Shown: in pieces, positions 1 to 11,704 of the stretch
How positions within the stretch are numbered: position 1 is the stretch's first letter
Layout: each line of letters begins with the position of its first letter
Assembly: GCA_027924585.1 (NCBI GenBank)
Contig: BSBM01000592.1
Coordinates: 5,314,001 to 5,378,000 of the forward strand
Length of the DNA: 64,000 nt
Direction of reading: 5' to 3'
Source: Larix kaempferi
Lineage: Eukaryota; Streptophyta; Pinopsida; Pinales; Pinaceae
Notes under the pieces: model-generated
Databases searched by the model: none
What the model saw: the letters and a program-made list of their open reading frames with translations, nothing else
What the model was told of the DNA's origin: nothing
Translations under genes and position numbers: made by a program

Positions 1-149
1 AAGAAAACACTTCAATTTTAAGAAATTAAAAAAAATTAACAAACTTATATCATAGCAAATTTTTATCAATATTATAATATAATTAAAACAATTTATTAAT
101 AAAAAAGTATAAATATATTTGTGTGACATCATTAAAATAAAATAACTAT
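1..149. other. AT-rich flank of LINE
   Basis: Very AT-rich sequence just beyond the poly-A-like tail of the minus-strand LINE. No gene, motif or clear target-site duplication partner is visible. Confidence 0.5.
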
Positions 150-535
150 GTTTTTTTAATTATTATTTTTTTCCCAGGAAAAAAAGCGTAATTTATTTCA
201 GCAGAGGTGAACAAAATTACATTTTGAATATGCCCATCAAGTGCGCATGCGGATACAAGTACAAAACCTGTAACTGTGACATAGACAGAGAGTCTTCTCT
301 CCATCTTCTTAGTGTGATAATATAACCACCGATCCATAACTGATAAGTTCAAGTTAAAGAAAGTTTACAACCAGCTCCCCGAGCCTAAAAAATATACATC
401 CAATTATGTGTCTATTATAATGTCCAGTCCATCATGACTACCAATCCAACATTAAGTTCTCAGAAAAAAGAAATACCATTTTAACATCTTAATCAAAAAA
501 GAAGAAACATAAGGAAACCTGAGAGAGGTTCCTCA

Positions 536-1036
536 TCATAGTTCCATATCATCAATAAAGGGCCGGTGATAATAATCAAACATTGTCCCATCCCAGAACT
601 CCTTTATTTTCCACAGCCCCAATGCCAAGTTCCTGCCTTCTTTAGAAGCCGCGTCCGCCTCCAAGTTATTCTCCCTGTAAACATGTCTGCAAGAAAAGTG
701 TACAAATGAGTGCTGTAGATCACGGATGTCCTGTAGGATATTTGCTAATCTAATATCTCTGCACTGTTGGATGCCAAGAGACCAGTTAATGACATTCATG
801 GAGTCACCAAAAACATTAATATTGAGACATCCTTTCTCAATGGCAAACAATAAAAGGAGTTTGTAACTCATCAGTTCAACAAAATTATTCCCGCCAGCCC
901 CCAAACCCCATAAAAGATGATAGTAGTGTGATATAGATATATGAAGGACTGCAGCACCCCCCCACACATTTTCTTGAGCAGCACCATCGAAAAACCCCCA
1001 TGGAATAGAACAATCTATATCCACCTCCAAAATCAC
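536..1036 (-). pseudogene. LINE ORF2 C-terminal RNase H domain
   Basis: Encodes a type-I RNase H fold of the RVT_3 kind found at the end of plant L1 ORF2; it would remove RNA from the RNA:DNA hybrid during insertion. Catalytic positions are visible: D in FFDGAAQ (~residue 17), E in VELMSYKLLLL (~55), D in VFGDSMNVINW (~78), and a late D in ENNLEADAASKEG (~129). The domain itself is intact. It is out of frame with the RT/zf-RVT segment because of an apparent one-base gain in a G run near 1160-1170, just upstream. The first residue is an internal Met, not a natural start. Confidence 0.85.
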
Positions 1037-1139
1037 CCTTTGTTTTGCAACTCTAACATGTTGGGGGAAAGCAGTAAGGAAGCCACAGATAAGAGCCGCA
1101 GAAATAGCAGGTGTGCATGGCTTATCAAAGAAGAGTAGA

Positions 1140-2627
1140 TTATTCTATGCCAACCAAATACCCCCAGCAGACCATCAATGGTAAAGCTTTTACCGTTTTT
1201 CCAATGGGATCAACATTCCAGCTAGCCCAAGCAAGTTCCATCGAATTCCCTTCCCAAATGTACCGTGAACCAGTAATCAAGGAACGCTCCACCCAAACAT
1301 GGTTCGTGAAAGGGCAATGTAAAAATAAGTGTAATATAGTCTCCTTAGCCGCTTTGCATAAGATGCACCACCCTGGTCCAGCCCGATTCTTACGCTGTAA
1401 ATTGTCCCACGTTGGTGTCGTGTTTTCAAGAATATTCCACATGAACAACCTCTGTTTCATAGGGCACTTTAGTTTCCATAGTGTCTTCTCCCACCATACT
1501 AGAGCCCAAGGATTTCCAAAAATGTTGAGGCCGATATACCCATCCTTCGGAGAATATTTTCCTGTCAGAGCACCTTCCCAAACCAGAATATCATCCCTGT
1601 CCCGAAGAAGAACATGAGAAAGGGTAAGTGCCCTATAAAAATGACGCAATTCCTCCTGTTCCAAGATCGACAGAGCCAAAGTGTTAACATCTCTCCAGGA
1701 TTGAATCCAGGGTCTATCCAGCACCTGATCCGTCAACTGGGATAAGTAAATGATACCCTGGGTCCGTAGGGAAGCCATCAAGTCGTCCGATAAAAGATGT
1801 CGGCCTTCACAACCAAACCAAGGATCTTCCCCCACTCGCAAGCGGCTACCGTTACTAATGTCCCAAGACAACAGGTTACCCACCACAGAAAAGGAGTCAA
1901 TCACAGCTTTCCAAATGACCGACCCACCACGGTGAATTTTCATAGGATTACAAACCCAGTCCAAGACTGAAGCTGGAGCAATGGATTTCTGAATGACCAC
2001 CCTAGTCCAAAGACTCTCATAATTTAAAATCCTCCAACCACCTTTAGCCACTAGAGCTTTGGAAAATAAGAAATTTTTTTTTAATCCCCAGCCACCTAAA
2101 GCCTTAGGAAGTGCAATCCTCTGCCACCTGACCCAAGGAGAAACAAAGTCCCCTTTACCACTCCATAAGAAATGGAAACAATTTTTTTGAGCCTTCTCCA
2201 ATGTTCCTTTGGGGATCCAGGAAAGAGACATCCGGTAAACTGGAATAGCCTCAAGAATAGATTTCACCAAAACCAGCCTACTCGCCTGCGAAAGCCACTT
2301 GTGACTCCACACCTTCAATCGTTTGTGAAGTTTTTCAATAAGACAATTCCAATCCTATTTAGTATAAGCATTCAACTTTAATTGGAAACTCATATATTTG
2401 ATGCCCTCATTCAAAGCTGATATAGTAAAAGGAAAAACCCTTATAAAATCCTGAACCTCAGTTTCTCTTAACAAATGCACCATCAAAGTAGATTTCCTTT
2501 AATTAATCTCTATCCCAGTGGCTCTAGAGAAAAGTTGTAAAATATCCCGAAGAGCTTCAACATCGTTGTGCGAACCAGTACAGAAGATAAGAATATCATC
2601 CACAAAAAGAAGATGTGTAATGATAAA
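1140..2627 (-). pseudogene. LINE ORF2 RT palm end, thumb and zf-RVT
   Basis: Continues the reverse transcriptase in the same frame as 2628-4184. The catalytic FVDD box (usual FADD) is at 2606-2595. Stops interrupt at about 2628, 2500 and 2357. The open stretch 2318-1140 holds the conserved run from KVWSHKWLSQASRLVLVKS to WGLKKNFLFSKALVAKGGWR, then a zf-RVT motif (CILC...ETILHLFLHC) near residues 320-340 of that stretch. These regions bind template and support target-primed reverse transcription. The stretch ends where a one-base shift throws the RNase H module into another frame. Confidence 0.88.
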
Positions 2628-4184
2628 CTATGGGGCCACCTGAATGCCTTGAAGAGTGCCCTCCCTGCAAGCTTCTTTGAGTGCCCTACTCAACCCTTCC
2701 GCTACCAACAGAAAAAGTAATGGAGACAAAGGGCACCCTTGATGAATACCTATCTCGGAATGAAGAAAAGGGGAGGCCACCCAATTAATGAGAACATAAA
2801 AGGAGACCGAAGAGATGCAACTCATGATCCACCTGATAAAATCCACAACAAATCCTAGATGAGTAAGAAGCAAATGTATATAGAGCCAACTCACCTCATC
2901 ATAAGCCTTCAAGAGATCAATCTTAAGAATATCCCCTTTCAACTTCCTTGATTTCATGCTATGGAGACCTTCCTGTGCCACCCCAATAGCCTCATGAATC
3001 TGACATCCCTCCAAAAAACCAAATTGTTCAGCCGAGATATTCCTAGACAGGATAGCTTTCAACCTTCTAGCAATAATTTTGGTCACCACCTTATACACAC
3101 AGTTACACAGGGAGATGGGTCTAAAATCACCAAGAGAGGAGGGATTGTATGACTTAGGAATGAGTGCAATGAAAGTAGAATTAAATGCAATCGAAATCCA
3201 CCCAGAGATGCGAGTATCTTCAACCACCTGTAAAAGATCGTCCCCCAAGAAATCATACAATGCCAAGAGAAACTCAATGGTCCAACCATCAGGTCCCAGG
3301 CTCTTGTCTTTATGAAAACTTTGTAGTACGCCCTTCAACTCCTCCTCAATAACCATTGCCAATAGGGCCCGGTTGTCCTCATCTCCGACAAAGCGTGGAA
3401 ATAACTGTGCCACCCTAACAACCTCAACAACCGAAACCTGAGCCGGGGCCTTAAAAAGATTATGAAAGTGTTCAACCCCCACCCTAGCCATACCCTCGAA
3501 AGAGGTTTGAGGTACCCCCAATGAGTTCTCTAGACTCCAGATTGTATTGGTAGCCTTCCTTCCTTTCGTATAAGCATGAAAAAAATTGATATTCTCATCT
3601 CTCGCCTCAAGCCAAATCACCTTGCTCTTCATCCTCCAAGTTTCCTCCTTTTCCAGTAGTAAAGTATTTCTCCTTCCTTCCAAAGAGACAAGATGAGCCT
3701 TTTCCCCTGAGGATCCCAAACCCCCATTCCCCGATTCATACAGAAGCCTCAAGTCCACCTCAATCTGCTTAAGTTCCCTATCCTCCCGAATGAGCTTCTC
3801 ATGAGCCCAGTCCTTGATAGGACCTTTAACCCTCTTAATATTTACAGCAAATTGAAAAGAGGCTGAAACCCCATCCCTAGGGTTGAAGGGAATCCACAAG
3901 GAGCAGACCAGATTAGAAAAGGACTCATCATTCAACCAAACCTTGTTGAAATTCAAAGGACCAACTGGTTTGTCAGGCCCAGGGCGTAGTTCAATAAAAA
4001 TAGGAAAATGATCAAAGGACCCCCCCGAGCCTACCCACTGCCTCATGAGAAAGAACCTGTCCACAAAGGAGTCTGAAACCAAGAACCTGTCCAGACGCTT
4101 CGCCACGCAGTTATCACAAGTCCGGTTATTCCACCAAGAAGGCTTGAGCTTGATGGGTTCAATATCAATCAAATTGCTGGTCAC
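2628..4184 (-). pseudogene. LINE ORF2: end of endonuclease and RT fingers/palm
   Basis: 518 codons open on the minus strand. The start has the C-terminal endonuclease motif FDHFPIFIEL (usual SDH; Ser replaced by Phe, Asp-His kept). After a helical linker come RT blocks: LGPDGWTIEFLLALYDFLGDDLL, FIALIPKS, GDFRPISLCNCVYKVVTKIIARRLK, a QFGF block, ILKIDLLKAYDEVSW (first catalytic Asp) and GIHQGCPLSPLLFLLVAEGLS. This spacing is classic for plant L1 RT. The first part of the endonuclease is in a different frame, so a shift lies between 4334 and 4184. The Met at 4184 is internal. Confidence 0.9.
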
Positions 4185-4669
4185 GAGTTTTTGTGAGAAA
4201 AATCCGACTAGAGGGTCAAAACGAGCTCTGGTACCCCACCCAGAGAAAATTTGAGATCTCCTCCCAACAAAAGATCCCCAACCTGTAATAAGGGATTTTG
4301 GAGAAGTAAATCCCAGAAGGGGACGCGGTTAATCTAAGGATCGTAAACATTAATCACAGTAAAAACCTCACAAGTATCAAGAGCCGAACAGGACATCCCT
4401 AGAACGGATTCCATCCCCCACAGATTATGTAACTTAACAATTCCGACATTCCAACCAATTGCCAGACCACCAGAACGACCACGAGCATCCGAAGTAACAA
4501 ACAACCAACCACTGAACCAAATCTCCAACAAAGACGTTACCAATGCACCGTCACCCATAGTTTCTTGAAGAAGAATGATGTCTGGGTGTTCAAGAGATAC
4601 CACTCTTTGCAGCGTTGATCTTTTATGGGGACCAACCAGACCCCGACAATTAAAAGACATGATCTTCAT
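4185..4669 (-). pseudogene. LINE ORF2 start, AP-like endonuclease
   Basis: ORF2 begins with ATG at 4669-4667, overlapping the TAA stop of ORF1 (TAATG), which suggests stop-reinitiation translation. The first residues MKIMSFNCRGL carry the endonuclease Asn; LLQETMG carries the catalytic Glu (~residue 37). SGGLAIGWN and VFTVINVYDP follow, matching exonuclease-endonuclease-phosphatase folds that nick target DNA. A stop falls at 4334 (Y-D-P then TAA), and the reading frame changes before the rest of the domain appears in the next segment. Confidence 0.88.
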
Positions 4670-6554
4670 TAGCGACCCTTTTTATGGGCACGCATCGCTC
4701 TAAGCGCCCTGTCAATTGTCACCTGTTTACCTTCCAAAAGATCTAATCTTGCCTTGGACTGAGCCTCAGAAAGAAAGGATTTCCTTCCATGACCTTTATT
4801 AGTGAAACCCTCCCCCACACCCAAACCCCCTGGAGTGGCTTTCAAGGTAGACCTAAGGAAATAACCTGAATCTAAAGAATCTTGTGGAGAGGGGGGAGCG
4901 GCAACTTCCTTAGGGGGTGGGTCAAGATCAGGAATAACAACCGGATCAGCAGAACTCTCCTCAAAACAGACAGCAGGGAGGTCAATAATAGTTGTTTGCA
5001 ACGGAACATATGTGGAAGAGATATTCAAGTTATTAAGAGCCTCTACCCAGTCCAACTTATCCAGAGAGAAATTATTTAAAACAAAATTAAAGGAATGAGA
5101 GTTGGTAGGAGGAGGAATACACGCAGCCGGAGCCACCGATGGTTGAAGGGACGCCGAAGGACCTGCACCAATAATAACATCTTTGACAGGAAGCTGATCT
5201 TCCTCCAACGATAATCCTGAAACCTTCCCAATATCGCTGTCAGACCCCTCCCTTTCAGAATGAGAATGAACCGAGGAAGAGGGCCCATCATGAGGATGAG
5301 CCTCACCCACCTTCGACTTAGCTTGACCACCTCCTTTCCTACTCCTGAGAGGCAACTTGCAATCGGCCACCGGATGTCCATAAGTGTGACAACGCTGACA
5401 ATGGAAAGGAACATTTTCATAATCCAATTTCTGCACATAGGAAAATGACCCCCAGCTAAGAGTGACATCCGCAGCAATACCATCCCGTATGTTCAAATTT
5501 ACCAAGATACGAGCCACTTTCCTCTGTCGTGACTGCAAAAAACTGTAATCACCCTCCAAATATGTTCCAATAAGATCCCCAATTCCTTTGAAATGTCTTT
5601 CTGACTAGTAATGTAAGGGTAGCCCAGGAAGACGAACCCAGATGGGAACCAAATCCAATCTTTCACGACTAGCATCAAACATTAGGTGCCACGGCTTGAG
5701 CATAACAGGGTAGTGATCCCAGCTCCAGTTACGGTTAAGAACCCACTGTGCATGTTCCGCGCACTAGAAATTAAAGGCAAACTAGTTCCTTGTCAGTTCC
5801 ACCACCTCAGGGACGTAACCAATCTATTTGGACCATTATTTCGCAGACCACTCCTCTATGGTGCGCAGCGAGAAAGAATGACCTAATGCCTTCCCCACCA
5901 AAGTAATGTTAGTCATCTTGAGAAGATGGTGCCACTCAATATCTTCACCAAGGGCATAATTATACTTGGTTCGGCTTAGCTTCAACCACCGCTTCCGCCC
6001 ATGCTTCATCGGTTTGTTTTCATCTTCAGAAGAATTGCCACCCCACTCATCCGAACTAGTACTCGATCCCACCAGTGGACTTGCAAACCCCCGCTGTTCC
6101 TGAGCCCCCAAACAGCCCTTTCCAAAACCTTCCAAAGGCTCTTGAGCCCTCTGTCCAGAATACAATGGATCCGCTGGAGTGTTAAGTGGGTCGACCGCCC
6201 CTGGATTCAGAGCACCATCAGGGATGATACCTCAACCCCATCATCAAGGCCATCAAAAGCCAGTACCACCTGAGCCGAGGAACATAATGCAACAGCTACC
6301 CCCCGCAATGGAGAAACAGAGGAAACCCTAGGAAGCGGTTCTGTCAAGAGATTATCAGGATCCGGAGACTAAACCAAAAAAGAGGACAGAGAAAAACCTA
6401 GCCCCTGCTTCACCCCCCCATTAGAGGTTCCCGCAAGGTCATGCCTTCCCTCAACCACCACATCATTCCACCCCAAGCCAGGTGTCTGAGACCAAAAGTG
6501 TTCCCCAACCGATGGGTCGAAAGAATAGTCTACCAGCTCATCAGATCCTGCCAT
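4669..6554 (-). pseudogene. LINE ORF1, DUF4283 and CCHC knuckle
   Basis: Nucleic-acid-binding protein of the LINE particle. A likely start is ATG at 6554 (MAGSDELVDYSF). That frame closes near 6369, and similarity continues in another frame from ~6165. The DUF4283 region spans ~5960-5530: LVGKALGHSFSLRTIEEW near 5910, and RLDLVPIWVRLPGLPLHY near 5620. A CCHC knuckle CQRCHTYGHPVADC is at ~5402-5361. The C-terminal third is Ser/Pro-rich, with a basic tail ending RAMRAHKKGR just before the stop shared with ORF2. At least one frameshift and several stops (for example near 5836, 5767 and 5607) break it. Confidence 0.85.
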
Positions 6555-6845
6555 CGTGTAAGAAGTTACAAGAATAGAAACTCAGAGCGGAAACGGTAAG
6601 ATGAAAGTGCAGTCAAAACCTAAATAGTAGGTTAAGTTAGTAACAGAAGAGGTAAAATCCCGTCGCAACAGCACCCCCCCACACGCCGAGCGAGATCCTA
6701 TCAACCCAACACGTCCTCCAACACCCTGACAACCTGAAGGATCCCGTCAGAACCTGAAAAAGATGGCCTCTGGCGGCCATCAGGTAACCATCAGAGAACC
6801 TCCATCGTTAGCAAACCCTAGGTCTCCATACATCCGTCGGGTTTC

Positions 6846-8050
6846 AATTCATTTTAATTATTATTATATAAATAAGTGTAATTGATATTAAAATGGGTTG
6901 TGGAAAATGAGAGCATTAATAGTATACATAGTGTTCCAAAATTTAGTAAATTTTTTTTAATGATGAGCTTTCATTCATTGAGATTCAATGGGGCATCTAA
7001 AGAAAACTACATAAAATGTTTTCCTATCAAACCTAAAACGATATTGTCATGCACATTGCCTAAATAACAAAACACGAGTGTAAACCATAGTCATAAAACA
7101 ACATTAACCAAATGTTTTCCCATTGTGGGCTTCTTCCATGAACACATCATTTTGGTCTAGACCATTTTCTCATTGTAAGTGTGGTTGCTCTATCATTGCC
7201 ATAGCATTCTGCTACATTATCTCTTCCTCTACAACTCAATCCTTGACTAAACCAATTGAAACCATTGGGTGACCTACAATAGATCAAGAGCCATGAGAAA
7301 ATCTCATGATAATATTGTAATACATTTCTATATTGCTAGCCATTTTATCATATTTATACTTTGTTCATGTAGTTTAATGGCCTCCATTCCCTCCTACTTA
7401 GTCTCTTGTTTCTCCATATCAAGGCTCAAGTACTCAATGGCCCGCCTCATCCCTTGAAGATGTGCATTCATTCTTCTCAATATCTTCTTAATTTCTACAA
7501 TACCCTCATCTCTAGCCATTCTCGAATTAGAAGAATTGGTCATGCTCATAATCAAAGTAGAGGTGCCCCTTATACTTCTCGAGATAAAAGACACCCTAGA
7601 AGAGAGCTAACCAAATCTATGCTATCCCCTAAAAATATTTTGTCTAGACTTAAGGAATAGAAACCAAACCTCTAAAGGGATTTAAGCCACCAAACTAACC
7701 ATAGTTTAAAGGAAAAGCATGAGCCTTGGACCGAACTGACTAAAATTCCATAGAAACAAAAAGACATCCCACAATTGAAATGATTGAAACCACCCAACAT
7801 AGTATTCCTTACCTTTGTGAGACAAGAAATCTCTTGAATGAATTACAATTGGCAGCGAACATCCAAGGTTTTCATCAACCATGTCTTTATTGCATTTTCT
7901 AAGCAAAGGTAAATCAACCAAACAATGATGATCCCACCTTCTCAAATCAACCCAAATAAATGTTCCATAAAGGGATGCACACTATGGGTTGAATGTCATA
8001 ACACAAGGGAACCTAAGACATGGGGGAGTGTGAAGGATCCCTTGTGTAGC
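6846..8050. other. Spacer with possible gag-like remnant
   Basis: No intact gene. On the minus strand 7594-7394 reads as a charged helical segment (ARDEGIVEIKKILRRMNAHLQGM) that could be a decayed coiled-coil start of a retroelement gag. It is too short and too broken to assign. The rest is AT-rich with stops in all frames. Confidence 0.3.
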
Positions 8051-8064
8051 ATTAAAGGGCTTTC

Positions 8065-8410
8065 ATGTGGCTCATACCCAATTTGACACTTGTATTACAC
8101 TCCACCATACCTTGGATAGATATAGATGAGAGTGTTCAGACCATTTCTTTGAATGGTATTACATACCTATGGGAGCCAATACTTCTTCGAGGGTCCCCAT
8201 GTTTTACCAGGACCCCTTATCTAGGTATAGTATCGCTTCGTATGTGGCTCATACCCCATTTTACACTTGTAATACACTCCACCCATACCTTGTCTAGATA
8301 TAGATGAGAGTTAAGGTCATTGCTTTGAATGACATTACATACCTATGGGGGGCAGTACTTCTCATGGGGTCCCCATTTTTTACCAAGACCCCCTTATCCA
8401 AGTATACTGC
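8065..8410. repeat. Two tandem copies of a ~177-bp unit
   Basis: The unit starting atgtggctcat at 8065 is repeated at 8242. Both copies share tacactccac, tagatatagatgagagt, a tttgaatg block and ccttatc(t/c)a(g/a)gtata in the same order. They differ by scattered substitutions and small indels. No coding sense is apparent. Confidence 0.75.
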
Positions 8411-8761
8411 TTATTTTGCTTGATGATTAACTAATCCATTGTTTGATATCCTGATGTGGAATAGGTTGATCTTACATGACAAATTGAGATTCTAGAGGAT
8501 TGTTTGAAAGGTTGTATTTAGCATTGATGCCTCCTTGGAGACCTTCCTTATTCAATTTATGAAAAAAAGAGTATATAAATATCACAACATTCCTAATCTA
8601 TTGAGCTTGAAGGATGATCATTCCTAGGAGCAAGGCATATGCTTTAGCTTGATTGTTCATTACAACACTTACCCCCCATGAGAGTTTACTTCTATATTCT
8701 CATCAGGGTTAAGAAGAACACTCGCCCCACACCCACACTCACACCTGCCACCCCAAAATTT

Positions 8762-8965
8762 TGGTTGTAGTCATATTGGTAAGTGCCTGGTCTTAAGGCT
8801 AACAAGAGGGTAGGATTTAATCCACTTATGTGTGCGTAGGAAATGCAATGCAAGCCTCGTACATTCCACCACCACCTATGGGTGCCCCTATGGCGAGCTC
8901 AAGGGCCAAACACCCTCATGGGAATTGAACATTGGTCACCTATAAAAAACTCATCATTCATCACC
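8762..8965. repeat. Possible tRNA-derived SINE remnant
   Basis: Plus-strand sequence has an A-box-like tagtcatattggtaag near 8769 and a weak B-box-like ggatttaatcc near 8812. On the minus strand, GTTCAATTCCC at ~8930-8920 is a good B box. Direction is unclear and I found no tail or target duplication, so this is only a candidate. Confidence 0.3.
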
Positions 8966-9198
8966 AGTGGATCCAACCCCTTTAGGATTTCTAATTTATG
9001 GTTTACAAGTTACAGTAATTAAAAAATTATTATATTGTATTAATATGATAAGCAAAGTATTATTAATATTAGTATGTTTCTATTTTAATATGAGTCAAGA
9101 GAGATTATATCCTTTGAGATGCAAACCTTTCTTCAAGACATTACAATTTAAAAAATGTTCACATCTTGAGGACTTTGATCTCTCTTAACTAATAATAG

Positions 9199-9368
9199 TC
9201 CATTGGTTGTAGCTTGGGTGGTTGGGAGGAAAGATTGTTGCCCTCCCCACCTAGGTTCAATTCTTGTAAGTGACATGATGCTCTTGTTGAACCCTATTGT
9301 AATGATTGTATTTCAAGCTTTCCTTGATTCCTTCGGAATAGTAAGAAGGTGATTTTTTTGCTAAAAAA
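9199..9368 (+). mobile_element. tRNA-derived SINE
   Basis: Short element of ~170 bp. A-box-like tagcttgggtgg at 9210 and B box ggttcaattct near 9253 are spaced as in a tRNA head (RNA polymerase III promoter). The body ends in gctaaaaaaaa. Flanks aactaataatag (9187-9198) and aactaatgataa (9369-9380) are a near-match target-site duplication. It has no coding capacity and would depend on a LINE for movement. Confidence 0.7.
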
Positions 9369-9592
9369 AACTAATGATAAATAGAAGTTAAGATGGATCT
9401 AAACTAATATATACTATTAAAGTAGTGTCATCATATTTAAGTTATCCAATACTTTTAATTCTTTTATTCAAGAAAACACACTAAGTTAATTCTCAATTTT
9501 ATTTTATTTAAATCTTATTTATCATCTATAAAATGAAAATGAACATTTTAATTTCATAATAGAAATTTTCATAAATATAAATATTTATACCA

Positions 9593-9807
9593 AGCTTGGT
9601 GGGTTAGCTCAAGTGGTTGAGTGTTGTAATTGCAAGTAGAATATCTCGGGGTCAAATCTTCAGGTGGCTATGCAGAGCCTCACTTGATGTCTCCACCGGG
9701 TCAGGCCCCCTAATCAGGGCCGGTGGTTTACCTTAGGTACCATCCTCGAAATGAGGAGAAATATCTGATGGTTTCCCATAATGTGTTCCATTGAAAAAAA
9801 TAATAAT
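9593..9807 (+). mobile_element. tRNA-derived SINE
   Basis: ~215-bp element. The head ggtgggttagctcaagtggttgag (from 9598) contains a strong A box; ggggtcaaatct near 9650 is a weakened B box. The body has gggtcaggccccctaatcagggcc, able to form a GC stem. The tail is gaaaaaaataataat. Flanks aaatatttatacca (ending 9592) and aaatattatatacca (9808-9822) form a slightly diverged target duplication. It does not match the SINE 225 bp upstream, so it is a second family. Confidence 0.78.
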
Positions 9808-9923
9808 AAATATTATATACCAAATAACAATAAGAAATTGAATTCAATTTAACTTTTCATTCTTTATCTCCTTAAATTTAAATCATAATCAAAACTTTGA
9901 CATAAAAATAAAATGTGACAAAA

Positions 9924-10016
9924 CATACATACATACATATTTATTTATTTATTTATTTTTATTTTTTTTTATTTTTTTTTTTATTTTATTTATTTATTTA
10001 TTTATTTTTTTTCATT
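9924..10016. repeat. Microsatellite (CATA)n then (TTTA)n
   Basis: Runs of catacatacata followed by tttatttattta and T-rich stretches. A simple replication-slippage repeat. Confidence 0.9.
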
Positions 10017-10273
10017 TTCAGAATATAGTATTTTCTGAATAACTTGGTCTCCTTCACTCACCAAGTAAGCTACAATCTTTTGACTATATATTTTAACCAC
10101 TAATCAATAAAAAAATGACAAAATTTATATTATGTCAAATAATCAAATTTCTTTAAAAATCCTACATATAATCTGCAAAATATATTGATATGTATTTCTT
10201 TATTAAACTGCAAATTATATATATATAATATTATATTATATTTAAAAAAATAAAAAATATACAACTTCAATGT
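10017..10273. other. AT-rich spacer
   Basis: AT-rich DNA with TA runs (10,205-10,225), just before the target duplication of the next insertion. No gene seen. Confidence 0.5.
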
Positions 10274-10290
10274 AATATATACATTGGAGT
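10274..10290. repeat. 17-bp target-site duplication, left copy
   Basis: aatatatacattggagt is repeated exactly at 11,705-11,721, flanking a GC-rich insert with an A-rich 3' end. Length and form are typical of target-primed (LINE-type) insertion. Confidence 0.88.
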
Positions 10291-11704
10291 GAGTGACAAC
10301 AAAGGCACAAGAGGGTGGGCAGCTTGGAACCTTAAAGAATCTCTGCAACTAGGGTTTGCAGGCAACCATCGAAACGATCTTGGCGGCCATGGTTTTCCCA
10401 TGGCTGCCCATCCACGCTGACGGATCTCTGGTGCATGGAGTGGGGTATTGCCTTTGCGCGGCGACCCATTGGTGCACAGTGGCGGCGGCGGCGGCACTCT
10501 GAGCTGCAGGGCATCCAACAGGGTGGAGCGGCCATGGCTGATCGGTAGATTCCGATGACAAGGTCGTATTCCTCTCGTTTACGGTGAATGTGGCTTATAC
10601 AGAAGCCGGTGGCACTGCTCCACTTTCTTTCGCTCTGGGGATTTCGTTTTTACTTCGTTTCTGTTTGCCATGAACATCAACGATGCAGGCCGTCTCTGTT
10701 TGCTTGATTTCAGGGACGCTTTCTTGAGCCATTAATGATTGACGGGCGAGAAGTAGGGGAAGGCGGGAGACGGTCGCAGGGTATGGATCGCAGGGCCTCT
10801 TTCTGCAGCCGCGCTCTCTGCAGACAAAGCTTCCCTCCTTTCTCGCCAGACGATATCTTCTTGAACGAACACGGTTTTCTTGTTTCTTCAGGAAAGGAGG
10901 CCGACGCAATTCGTCTTCTACCCATTGGGTCGGTGTTGGGCGCGAGCTGATATTCGATGGCTGTGGCTCCTTACGGTGTTTGATGATGGCGGCTCCGGTG
11001 GCCCTATCTTCTTTCCAACGGTGGTCTGCTCTAGCTTTTCTTCATCTGGGGTCTGCATGCTGACCGCTTTTCGCTGGTTTGGGAGGTCTATCGTGCTTGC
11101 TGCTTGTCCACAGACATAGATCTCCTGCATACTTCGATGAGGGTTTCGGCTGGGACGGATATTCTATGGAGGGCTGGCTCAGCTCTTGGTTTTCAGGGTT
11201 AGCCGCCTATTATTGGCGTTGCTCCCTTTCTCGTCGCCACCTCTCCTTTCAAGCTGCAGGGAGCTCTGTCTTAAAGACTGCCTTTGCTGCTGGGGAGGTC
11301 GGCGGCTGCATGATGGAGCGGTGCCATTAGTGGTGGCAGATCCTGGGAGATGCTGATCGGCTGGTGGTTCTGGGACACCCTTTCTCTGGAGATAGGGGAC
11401 TGCCGTATTGACGGAAATGTACTGTTTACAGTTTTCTATTTCTGTTTATACAGCTATTATTCCATGCAGATTTTGAGGCTCGCTTCCTCATATCTGATAT
11501 TGTTCTTATGCAGGCTGTATGGACAGTGATTCATTGTACTATGTTTTTTTTCTTTTTCATAGAGTAGACTATAGATATGAAAATAATGGGAATACAAATA
11601 TGTGACAATGTAGGGATCTTTGCGATCCTATTACATGTGCAGAATGTAATTTTGTTCATCTTTTTGAAATAAAATTACGACTTTTTCTAAGGAAAAAAAA
11701 TAAA
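10291..11704 (+). mobile_element. Non-autonomous LINE-like element, 1.4 kb
   Basis: A GC-rich block in AT-rich surroundings, bounded by an exact 17-bp target duplication and ending in ctaaggaaaaaaaataaaaat. Its last ~60 bp (11,640-11,700: aatgtaattttgttca, gaaataaaattacg, then A tract) match the 3' end of the LINE at 225-155 read on the minus strand. It also has ctagggtttgc near its start, as the LINE does near 6822-6812. No RT, endonuclease or ORF1 coding is present; the open frames inside are GC-driven and lack family motifs. I infer an element moved in trans by the LINE machinery, either an internally deleted LINE or a long SINE-like parasite. Confidence 0.75.

Larger units (their letters stand above)
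150..6845 (-). mobile_element. L1-type LINE, nearly full length, decayed
   Basis: Non-LTR retrotransposon read on the minus strand. It has, in order, an ORF1 with a DUF4283-like RNA-binding region and a CCHC knuckle (6554-4669), then an ORF2 with AP endonuclease (from 4669), reverse transcriptase, a zf-RVT-like Cys/His motif and a C-terminal RNase H (to 536). A 3' UTR and an A-rich tail (plus-strand T-rich 151-176) follow. ORF1 and ORF2 overlap as TAATG at 4671-4667. The ~6.7-kb length fits plant L1 elements. Both ORFs carry frameshifts and stops, so the copy is dead. No target-site duplication was found, and the 5' end is placed by loss of LINE-like sequence. Confidence 0.9.

Noticed and set aside
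10332-11330. GC-rich open frames at 10.3-11.3 kb as a host gene
   Set aside because: Overlapping frames on both strands, no family motif, and bounded by a LINE-type target duplication; best seen as non-coding element body.
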